In this document: piece by piece, positions 23,605-31,135 of the stretch
How positions within the stretch are numbered: the first letter of the stretch is position 1
Layout of the letters: each line of letters begins with the position of its first letter
From: an uncultured bacterium
GTDB taxonomy: Bacteria; Bacteroidota; Rhodothermia; Rhodothermales; Rubricoccaceae
Direction of reading: 5' to 3'
Assembly: GCA_947493945.1 (NCBI GenBank)
Contig: CANLSR010000003.1
Span: 124,001 to 188,000 of the forward strand
Length of the DNA stretch: 64,000 nt
Notes under the pieces: model-generated
The model's database searches: none
Seen by the model: the letters and a program-made list of their open reading frames with translations, nothing else
Told to the model about the DNA's origin: nothing
Made by a program: the position numbers and the translations under genes

Positions 23605-25265
23605 CCGTCGTCGCCGACCTCGTTGAGGCGCACCTGAAGATCCGCGCCGGAGCGGACGTCGTCGGGCGTGGGCGTCTCGCCGCGCGCCATCAGCCGGTGG
23701 AAGGCCGCCGCGTCTTTGTCGCGGCCGACGGCCGCGATCGCGCGCACCTCGCCGTCTTTGACGTAGGCCGCCACGAACTGGCGGTCGTCGAGCGAGCCGT
23801 CGACGATCACCTCGTCCCACTCCTGGGTGTGGCCGACGTAGCGCAGGCTGACGCCGTTCTGGCCGGACCAGAAGTAGGGCACGCCGTCGAAGGCGTGGGG
23901 GACAGCCGTCGGGTCGGCGTCGACCAGCATGTTGCGCGCGGCCGTGCGGCCGTGCTGCTGGGCCAGCCGCCAGTGCTCGATGCGGACCGTCCCGTGCGCG
24001 CCCGGAAACGCGGCCACGTCACCGGCGGCGAACAGGCCCGGCACGGCGCGGAGCGTCTCGTCCACGACCAGCCCGCCGTCGTCGCGGCGGAAGTCGGCGC
24101 CTTTGAGAAACTCAGTGGCCGGCGTCACGCCGACGCCCATCACCACCAGCTCGGCCTCGACGGGCTCGCCCTCTGCCAGCACCACGCGCAGCCGGCGCGG
24201 CGTGCCGGCGTCGGGGTCCGAGGCGACGGTCTCGACGCGCTGGACGTCGGCGCCCAGCCGGAACGCGATGCCCTTGTCTTGGGCCGCGCGCTGGAACACG
24301 GCGCCGACCTCGGCGCCCAGGACGTTCTCGAACGGCGTCCCGTCCCGGCCGATCACCGTCACCTGGCGGTCGTCGCCGTTGAGGCTGGCGGCGCTCTCCA
24401 TCCCGATGAACGACGTGCCGATGACGGCGACGGAGCGGGCGCCCTGGGCGCGCTTGACCAGCGTTTGGGCGTCGTGCCACGAGCGCAGCAGGAGCACGCC
24501 GTCGAGGTCGGCGCCGGGCAGGTCGAGCCGGCGCGGGAGGCCGCCCGTGGCGACGAGGGCGGCGTCGTAGGCCACGTCCTCGCCGTCCTCGAACGAGACC
24601 GTCCGGGCGTCCGGGTCGAGGGCCGTCACCACGCGGTCGGTCCAGGTCTCGATGGCGCGGGCGTCGTAGAATGAGCCGTCGCGCAGGCGGAGCGCGTCGT
24701 CGCCCGCGTCGCCGGCGAGGTAACCCTTCGACAGCTTGGTGCGGTCGTATGGCGTGTGCGTCTCGCGCGTGATCATCGCCAGCCGGCCGCGGTAGCCGCG
24801 CTCGCGGAGCTCCTCGGCGCAGGCCTGGGCCGCGGCGCCGGCGCCGACGAGCAAGAACAGACGGTCGTCGGCTTGCTGCGACGCGTCGGCCATCTCGGGG
24901 ACGCGGCCGTCGCTCTCGTGGTAGTCGACGCCCTTGCCGTGCGCGTCGGCGTCGTCGGGCACCCGGACCATCACGCTGTCGCCGTCGACGCGGACGGGGA
25001 ACGTGCGCAGGGCGTCGAGCGCGGGCGGCTGGCAGAGCGCGCCCGAGGCCACGTCGAACTCGGCGTGGTGCCACGGGCAGACGACGGTCGTGCCGTCGAG
25101 CACGCCGGTCGCCAGCGGCGCGCCGTAGTGCGTGCAGAACGCGGTGCACGCGTGGAACTGGCCGTCGACGCGCGCGAGCAGCACGTCGGTGCCGCCGGCC
25201 GAGACCTGGCGCATCTCGCCGTCGGCGAGGTCGGAGGTGGCGGCGACGCGGACAAAGTCGGGCAT
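23601..25265 (-). CDS. Rieske-domain-fused FAD/NAD(P)-dependent oxidoreductase
   Basis: Rieske motifs CTHYGAPL and CPWHHAEFD; FAD/NAD motifs VGAGAAAQACAEELRERGYRG, VIGTSFIGMESAASL, LFAAGDVAAFPG. Confidence 0.92.
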   Translation of the reverse strand: MPDFVRVAATSDLADGEMRQVSAGGTDVLLARVDGQFHACTAFCTHYGAPLATGVLDGTTVVCPWHHAEFDVASGALCQPPALDALRTFPVRVDGDSVMVRVPDDADAHGKGVDYHESDGRVPEMADASQQADDRLFLLVGAGAAAQACAEELRERGYRGRLAMITRETHTPYDRTKLSKGYLAGDAGDDALRLRDGSFYDARAIETWTDRVVTALDPDARTVSFEDGEDVAYDAALVATGGLPRRLDLPGADLDGVLLLRSWHDAQTLVKRAQGARSVAVIGTSFIGMESAASLNGDDRQVTVIGRDGTPFENVLGAEVGAVFQRAAQDKGIAFRLGADVQRVETVASDPDAGTPRRLRVVLAEGEPVEAELVVMGVGVTPATEFLKGADFRRDDGGLVVDETLRAVPGLFAAGDVAAFPGAHGTVRIEHWRLAQQHGRTAARNMLVDADPTAVPHAFDGVPYFWSGQNGVSLRYVGHTQEWDEVIVDGSLDDRQFVAAYVKDGEVRAIAAVGRDKDAAAFHRLMARGETPTPDDVRSGADLQVRLNEVGDDG

Positions 25266-25423
25266 GGGCGGAGGCGCGGGCGGAGAGGCCGTCGGTCACG
25301 ACCGCCAGCGGCGCGGGTTCCAGACCGAGCGCGCGTCCGGCCGTTCCTGCGCCCGGCCCGACTGGCGGAGACGGCCGGCAGGTGCGTCGGCCTCGCCAAC
25401 GAGAGCCGCCAGCGGGGCGCGGT

Positions 25424-27109
25424 CTAGTCGCGCTCGTACACCGCCTGGCCATCCACGTAGGTTGCGACGACCTCGGTGTCCAGGATCTGCTCCGGCGGGA
25501 CGGCCATCACGTCCTGGGACAGAACCACAAAGTCGGCACGCTTGCCGGGCTCGATGCTGCCCACCTCGTCCTCCATGAATCCGGCGTAGGCGGCGTCCAG
25601 CGTGAAGCCCTTCAGCGCCTCGGCGCGCGTGAGCGTCTGGTTGCCGTACCAGCCGCCGGCCGGCCGGTCGTCGGCGTCCTGGCGCGTGACGGCGGCGTGG
25701 AAGCCCAGCAGCGGGTCGACGCGCTCGACGGGGAAGTCGCTGCCGAGCGCGAGCCGCGCCCCGGCGTCGATCAGCCGGCGCCAGGCGTAGGCGCCGCGCA
25801 GGCGGTCGTCGCCCAGCCGCTCGCCGGCCCACGGCATGTCGCTGGTGGCGTGCGTCGGCTGGACGCTGGCGATGACGCCGAGCTCGGCGAACCGCTCGAT
25901 GTCGTCCAGGGTCAGGATCTGGGCGTGCTCGACGCGGTGGCGGCCCGGCCCGCCGCCCGTCCGCTCGATGGCGGTTTCGTAGGCGTCGAGCACGACCTGG
26001 TTGGCCCGGTCGCCGATGGCGTGCGTGTTGACCTGGAGCCCGCACGCCATCGCCGCCCGGACCGTCGCCTGGAGCGCGTCGGGCTGGCGGAACAGCAGGC
26101 CGGTGTTGCCGGGGTCGTCGGCGTAGCCCGCCAGCAGCGCGGCGCCGCGGCTGCCGAGCGCGCCGTCGGCGTAGACCTTGACCGAGCGGACGCGCAGCCG
26201 GTCCTCGGCGATGCCAGCGGGGTTCCGGTCGCAGAACGGCCCGATCTCGTCGGGCGTGATCATGGCGTAGACGCGGATCGGGAACTGGCCGCTGGCCGCG
26301 AACTGGCGGTAGAGTTCGACGGAGGCCAGCGGCGTGCCGGCCTCGTGAACGCCCGTGAGCCCGTAGCGCGCGGTCTCCTGGAGCGCCCGGCGCAGCGCCT
26401 CCTGGGCAAACGCGAGGTCGGGCTCGGGGATGGCGTTTTGGATCAGCCCCTCGGCCGCGTCCACGAACACGCCCGTCGGGCGGCCCCGGTCGTCGCGGAG
26501 GACGGCGCCGCCCTCCATGTCGGGCGGGGCCGGCGCGTCCGGGTCCAGGCCCGCCGCGCGCATGGCCGCCGTGTTGGCCCATCCGGCGTGGCCGTCCACG
26601 CGGCCGAGGAAGACCGGCCGGTCGGGGAAGGCCTCGTCCAGGTCGGCGCGCGTGGGGAAGCCGCCGTCTCCGCCCCAGTCGTTCTGGTCCCAGCCGCGGC
26701 CCGTGACCCAGGCGCCGTCGGGCAGCGTCTCGGCAAACGCCACCAGCCGGTCGACGATCTCGGCCTTGGACGTGGTGCCCACCAAGTCCGCCTGGAGGAG
26801 CGCCTGGCCCAGCCCCATCAAGTGGGCGTGGGCGTCGATCAGGCCCGGCGTGACCGTCTGGCCGTCCAGGTCCATCCGGGGCCAGTCGGCACGGCCCGCC
26901 AGCACCTCGGCCTCGGTCCCGACGGCGACGAACCGCCCGTCCTCGACGGCGAACGCCTGGGCGGTCGGCCGCGCGGCGTCGACGGTGTAGACGGTCCCGC
27001 CGTGGACCACCAGCCGCTGGCCGCTGGCGGCGGGCGCCAGCGCGGCGAGGGCGACGAGAAACAGGGCGAAGGCGAGCAGGCGGACCATCGGTCGGGAGGC
27101 GGTGTGCAC
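25424..27109 (-). CDS. YtcJ-like amidohydrolase with signal peptide
   Basis: VTPGLIDAHAHLMGLG, VNTHAIGDRANQVVLDAYE, HRVEHAQILTLDDIERF, LALGSDFPVE. Confidence 0.93.
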   Translation of the reverse strand: MHTASRPMVRLLAFALFLVALAALAPAASGQRLVVHGGTVYTVDAARPTAQAFAVEDGRFVAVGTEAEVLAGRADWPRMDLDGQTVTPGLIDAHAHLMGLGQALLQADLVGTTSKAEIVDRLVAFAETLPDGAWVTGRGWDQNDWGGDGGFPTRADLDEAFPDRPVFLGRVDGHAGWANTAAMRAAGLDPDAPAPPDMEGGAVLRDDRGRPTGVFVDAAEGLIQNAIPEPDLAFAQEALRRALQETARYGLTGVHEAGTPLASVELYRQFAASGQFPIRVYAMITPDEIGPFCDRNPAGIAEDRLRVRSVKVYADGALGSRGAALLAGYADDPGNTGLLFRQPDALQATVRAAMACGLQVNTHAIGDRANQVVLDAYETAIERTGGGPGRHRVEHAQILTLDDIERFAELGVIASVQPTHATSDMPWAGERLGDDRLRGAYAWRRLIDAGARLALGSDFPVERVDPLLGFHAAVTRQDADDRPAGGWYGNQTLTRAEALKGFTLDAAYAGFMEDEVGSIEPGKRADFVVLSQDVMAVPPEQILDTEVVATYVDGQAVYERD

Positions 27110-27119
27110 GCAAGATCGC

Positions 27120-27575
27120 TCATCCGCGCGACGGCTCGCGCTCGACCCACAGCGTCACCGGCCCGTCGTTGACGAGGGCCACCTCCATCGTGGCCCCGAA
27201 CCGGCCCGTCTCGACCGGCCGGCCCAGCGCCTCCGCCAGCCGGGCGGCAAAGGCGTCGTAGAGCGGCTCGGCGGCCTCGGGCCGCGCCGCGCGGATGTAG
27301 CTCGGCCGCGTCCCCTTGCGCACGTCGCCGGCCAGGGTGAACTGGCTCACGACGAGGGCCCGGCCGCCGACGTCCTTGAGCGACCGGTTCATCTTGCCCT
27401 CGCCGTCGGGGAACACGCGGAGCGCGGCCACCTTGTCCGCCAGCCAGTCGCCTTGGGCCTGGCGGTCGCCGTCGACGACGCCCAAGAGCACGAGCAGGCC
27501 GCGGCCGATCTGACCCATGACCTCGCCGTCGACGCGGACGGAGGCCTGTGAGACGCGTTGGACGAGGGCGATCAT
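27120..27575 (-). CDS. dtd: D-aminoacyl-tRNA deacylase
   Basis: [80 protein letters not shown]. Confidence 0.97.
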   Translation of the reverse strand: MIALVQRVSQASVRVDGEVMGQIGRGLLVLLGVVDGDRQAQGDWLADKVAALRVFPDGEGKMNRSLKDVGGRALVVSQFTLAGDVRKGTRPSYIRAARPEAAEPLYDAFAARLAEALGRPVETGRFGATMEVALVNDGPVTLWVEREPSRG

Positions 27576-27595
27576 GGGTCTCGAGGGTCGGGTCT

Positions 27596-27624
27596 CCCGC
27601 TGGCGGAACGCCTCCGCCAGCGGG
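27596..27624. repeat. Inverted repeat CCCGCTGGCGG / CCGCCAGCGGG (11-bp perfect stem, 7-nt loop)
   Basis: 27596-27606 pairs with 27614-27624; between rdgB and dtd. Confidence 0.92.
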
Positions 27625-27662
27625 GTGCGGCGGCTTGTGCGGAGACGACAAGCGGGGCGTCT

Positions 27663-28265
27663 CTACGGGTTGGCGTGCGGGGTGGGGTCGGCGGCTCGCA
27701 TCCAGTCCACGAAGGCGTCGAGGGCGCGGCCGCGGTGGCTGATCTGGTTCTTCTCCTCCGCCGACATCTGGGCGAACGTGCGGCCGTCGCCCTCGACGGG
27801 CCGGAACACGGAGTCGTAGCCGAAGCCGGCCGTCCCGGCCTCCTCGGTCGCGACGATCCCCTCGCACACGCCCTCGAACGTGCGGACCCCATCCTCGTCG
27901 GCGTAGGCCAGGACTGTGCGGAAGCGGGCCGTCCGGGTCTCGGCGCCGGCGAGGTCGGCGAGCAGCTTGCGCCGGTTGTCGTTCGAGTCCGCGTTAGACC
28001 CAGCAAACCGAGCCGAGTGGACGCCGGGGGCGCCGCCCAAGGCATCGACCTCCAGGCCGGTGTCGTCCGCCAGCGCGGGGTCGCCGGCGTGCTCCCAGAG
28101 CGCGAGCGCCTTTTTGGTGGCGTTGCCCGCGAGCGTGTCGGCGTCCTCGTCCACCTCGGGCGCGCCGAGGCTGGCGGCGGTGACCAGCGAGACGTCGAGG
28201 CCGTCGAGGCGGACGGACAGCTCGCTGATCTTGCCGGGGTTGCGGGTGGCGAGGACGATGGTCAT
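27663..28265 (-). CDS. rdgB: RdgB/HAM1 non-canonical purine NTP pyrophosphatase
   Basis: MTIVLATRNPGKISEL; DDTGLEVDALGGAPGVHSARFAG; TAGFGYDSVFRP; AQMSAEEKNQISHRGRAL. Confidence 0.96.
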   Translation of the reverse strand: MTIVLATRNPGKISELSVRLDGLDVSLVTAASLGAPEVDEDADTLAGNATKKALALWEHAGDPALADDTGLEVDALGGAPGVHSARFAGSNADSNDNRRKLLADLAGAETRTARFRTVLAYADEDGVRTFEGVCEGIVATEEAGTAGFGYDSVFRPVEGDGRTFAQMSAEEKNQISHRGRALDAFVDWMRAADPTPHANP

Positions 28266-28269
28266 GGGT

Positions 28270-28325
28270 GCGGGAAGCGGGAAGCGGGAAGCGGGAAGCG
28301 GGAAGCGGGAAGCGGGAAGCGGGAA
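28270..28325. repeat. Tandem repeat (GCGGGAA)x8, 7-bp period
   Basis: Eight perfect consecutive units counted directly; begins 4 nt upstream of the rdgB start codon. Confidence 0.97.
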
Positions 28326-28456
28326 GCTGCCGCTCGCCGGCGGCTGGCGCCAGTCGGGCGCCACGTTTCCTCCGCCAGTTCCCAAGGTGCCGACGCCTCG
28401 CGTGCTGGCCCGGCCTCGCCTTCCCCCTGTTTTCACTGATCTCGGGACCTCTGTTC

Positions 28457-28487
28457 TTGGTTGGCGGCCGGCCGTCCTCTAGCTTGG
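28457..28487 (+). promoter_or_regulatory. Putative Bacteroidota-type promoter for rpsU (TTGG - 19 nt - TAGCTTGG)
   Basis: TTGG at 28457-28460, 19-nt spacer, TAGCTTGG at 28480-28487, matching the -33 TTG / -7 TAnnTTTG pattern. Confidence 0.55.
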
Positions 28488-28537
28488 TGGGCTACGCTCT
28501 GCGCCTTTCCCTCCCCCACTCACAGACAGGTACCGCC

Positions 28538-28735
28538 TTGGCTATCGGCATCAAAGTTCGCGACAAAGAGTCCATCGACCGCGCCCTGCGCCGCTTTAAG
28601 CGCACCGTGAACCGCGCGCGCGTGCTCCGGACCTACCGCGAGAACATGGCCTTCACCAAGCCGTCGGCCGTCAAGCGCGAGGAGCGCAAGGAGGCCGCCA
28701 AAAAGGCCCGCCGCGCCAACCGCCGCCGGTACTAG
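28538..28735 (+). CDS. rpsU: 30S ribosomal protein bS21, apparent TTG start
   Basis: (TTG)AIGIKVRDKESIDRALRRFKRTVNRARVLRTYRENMAFTKPSAVKREERKEAAKKARRANRRRY; bS21 signature. Confidence 0.93.
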   Translation: MAIGIKVRDKESIDRALRRFKRTVNRARVLRTYRENMAFTKPSAVKREERKEAAKKARRANRRRY

Positions 28736-28788
28736 CTGCCCCGCTGGCGCCTCGTCTCGGCGAGACGGAGCGCCAGTCGGTCGAGTTT

Positions 28789-28821
28789 GCGCCCGCCCCA
28801 GACTCGGTCTGAGGCGGGCGC
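28789..28821 (+). terminator. Strong hairpin downstream of rpsU
   Basis: GCGCCCGCC-C-CAGAC / GTCTG-A-GGCGGGCGC with a 3-nt loop; a second nested hairpin CTGGCGCctCGTCTCGgCGAGACGgaGCGCCAG at 28744-28775. Confidence 0.7.
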
Positions 28822-28862
28822 CCTTGTGCCGAGGGCCTGGGCCGGCCGAACGAGCCGCGGCT

Positions 28863-31013
28863 CTACCGATCCCGTGGCAGCCGGAACGGGACGGAGATCG
28901 AGTGCCGCACGCGCACCGGCCGGCCGTCCTGGCGACCAGGCGTAAACCGGCTGGCGCGGACGGCGGCGAGCGCGGCCTCCGACAGACGGTCGTCGGGCGA
29001 GCGCAGGACCTCCAGGTCCGACGGCCGCCCTTCGTCGTCCACGATCAGCCCGACGATCACGAGCCCCTCGACGCCGTCGCGGCGGGCGCCCGGCGGGTAG
29101 TCGATGCGGGACCGGAGCGCCTGCGGGCCTCCGACCAGTTGCGGCTGCGTCTCGGCCACCTCCAGAACTTCTGGCCGCCCCGCTGGCGGCAGCGGTGGAG
29201 CGGGCGGCGAGTCGGCTCCGGTGTCGTACACCCGAGCGCCCCAGAGCGCCCGGCTGTCCGGCCCGAAGTCGCCGTAGGAGCGGCTCTCGTCGGTGCGGTA
29301 GCGCAGAACGTAGCGCCCTGGAACCAGCGTGATCTGGCCTCGGAAGCGGCGATGGAGAAGCTCATCGCCGGCCGGCGTCGTGTTGTCCCACGTCATCGAC
29401 CAGACCTCCGCCCCGTCCTCCTGTTCGATCGCGGCGTAGTCGTAGCGCTGGGTGTCGGAGATCTCGCCAGCGGCGATCACCAGCAGCTCGGCGTCCTGGC
29501 TCAGCACGAACGGCACGCGACGGTCCTGACCGTCCCCGACGGAGTCAGCAGCGGCCAGCAGCCCGGACGTGGGATAGCCGAGCTGCGGCGGGGTGGAGTC
29601 CAGGCCGTCCACCTCGGGCGACACGTCGCGGGCGTCGAAGGCCTCCAAGTCGATGTCGGGGTCGAGGGCGTAGAGCACGGCGCCCCACAGCGGCGCATCC
29701 GGCCCGCCGTCGCCGTTGTAGCCGCCGACGCAGTCGTGCGAGCCGTCGGTGCGGTAGCGCAGGCGGTAGGTGCCCGGCTCCAGCGTGAGCGCCTGGACCG
29801 CGCGGCGGTTTTTGTCGTCGCCGCCGGCGGGCATGGTGCCGTCGCGCATCTCCCAGACCTCGTCCCAGTGGTCGCTGGTGCGGCGCTCGATCTCGGCCCA
29901 ATCGTACTGCGAGCCCGAGTCGATCTCGCCGACGGCGACCACCAGCACGTCGGTCGCGGCCGGGACGGTAAACTCCGACTGGCGGTCGGCGTCGGGGCCG
30001 ACGCACTCGAAGGCGGCGATCACCGGCAGGTCGAGGGCAGCGGGGTCCAGCACCGTTACCGCCGCATCGGGCGTGGCGCGGCTCACCGCCATCCCCCACT
30101 CCCAGGGCTGCCAGGGCGGGTTGGCGGCCCAGGCGCCGTAGCCGTGCGAGCGGTCGGCGTCGAAGGCGACCCGGTAGATCCCCGGCTCCAGGGCCACCTC
30201 GGCCTCGACGATCTGGTTTTTGAGCGACCCGCCCGCCCAGGCCGTGCCCTCGGCCGAGGCCGTCCAGACGGTGTCGCGCCGGCCCAGGCGTACGATGGAG
30301 GGGACATCGGCCACGACGCGGTCGGTGATCTCGGTGACCGCGCGGACGGCCACGCGCGCCGGCGCGGTCACCGAGAGCAGCACCTCAGGACGCGACCGGT
30401 TGCGGACGCCGCGTGCCTGCCAGATCCGCAGCGAGTCCGGGGCCGGCTCGGCGTCCGCCGGGTCGCGGGGAGACGCTGGCGACTCGGCCGACCGTGCGGC
30501 ATCGTCGGCCGGACGCACGTGGAGGTGCCAGCGCGCCGCCTCGCCCACCCACGACCGCCCGCCCCGGCTCAGGAAGGCGCGGACGCGCTCGCCCAGCGAC
30601 CCGTCGCGCGGGCCGGGGTCGCGCACCAGCGGGTCGCCGTAGCTGGCGAAGTAGACGTCGTAGGTGCCGGCCGCCAGCCGGACGGTGTCGACGGCGCTCA
30701 CCAGCGTGCCGCGCGCCGGCCTCGGCGGCCGGAGCCGCCAGACGACGGCGCCGTCGTCGCGGCGCACGATCCAGCCGGTCGCGGCCATCGTGGTGTCGGA
30801 GGCCGGCGTGCCGGCTTCCTCGTACGAGCCGGACGCGTCGATGGCCAGCGCCCCCGGCGCGCCGAGTTGGAACGAGTCGTGCGCCAGGTCGTCGGCCTCC
30901 AGGCCGTCGAGCGAGACCAGCGTCCCGCTCGGCCCCGACGCCAGCCGCACGACGGCGACGACGGCGACCACGAGCAGGCCGACGAGCAGGAGGCGGGAGA
31001 CGAGGGTGCGCAC
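28863..31013 (-). CDS. TonB-family C-terminal domain protein with tandem large N-terminal repeats
   Basis: C-terminus SRIDYPPGARRDGVEGLVIVGLIVDDEGRPSDLEVLRSPDDRLSEAALAAVRASRFTPGRQDGRPVRVRHSISVPFRL; N-terminal TM; internal repeats (see findings). Confidence 0.8.
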   Translation of the reverse strand: MRTLVSRLLLVGLLVVAVVAVVRLASGPSGTLVSLDGLEADDLAHDSFQLGAPGALAIDASGSYEEAGTPASDTTMAATGWIVRRDDGAVVWRLRPPRPARGTLVSAVDTVRLAAGTYDVYFASYGDPLVRDPGPRDGSLGERVRAFLSRGGRSWVGEAARWHLHVRPADDAARSAESPASPRDPADAEPAPDSLRIWQARGVRNRSRPEVLLSVTAPARVAVRAVTEITDRVVADVPSIVRLGRRDTVWTASAEGTAWAGGSLKNQIVEAEVALEPGIYRVAFDADRSHGYGAWAANPPWQPWEWGMAVSRATPDAAVTVLDPAALDLPVIAAFECVGPDADRQSEFTVPAATDVLVVAVGEIDSGSQYDWAEIERRTSDHWDEVWEMRDGTMPAGGDDKNRRAVQALTLEPGTYRLRYRTDGSHDCVGGYNGDGGPDAPLWGAVLYALDPDIDLEAFDARDVSPEVDGLDSTPPQLGYPTSGLLAAADSVGDGQDRRVPFVLSQDAELLVIAAGEISDTQRYDYAAIEQEDGAEVWSMTWDNTTPAGDELLHRRFRGQITLVPGRYVLRYRTDESRSYGDFGPDSRALWGARVYDTGADSPPAPPLPPAGRPEVLEVAETQPQLVGGPQALRSRIDYPPGARRDGVEGLVIVGLIVDDEGRPSDLEVLRSPDDRLSEAALAAVRASRFTPGRQDGRPVRVRHSISVPFRLPRDR

Positions 31014-31077
31014 GGGGCGGGGGGCAGACGGAGGCGCTACGGGCCGCCGTCGTCAGGGTTGCCGGCCACCGGCCGGA

Positions 31078-31085
31078 TATATTCG
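31078..31085 (+). promoter_or_regulatory. TATATTCG, candidate -7 element for the PP2C-STAS-HATPase operon
   Basis: TAnnTTnG match in the divergent intergenic region. Confidence 0.35.
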
Positions 31086-31135
31086 CAACTCTGCGACCAC
31101 GCGCCCCGAACACGGCGCCCGCCCCCTCCCCCGCC

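Noticed and set aside
28270-28325. Possible CRISPR array
   Set aside because: 7-bp units with no spacers; a simple tandem repeat. No other regularly spaced repeat was seen in the window.
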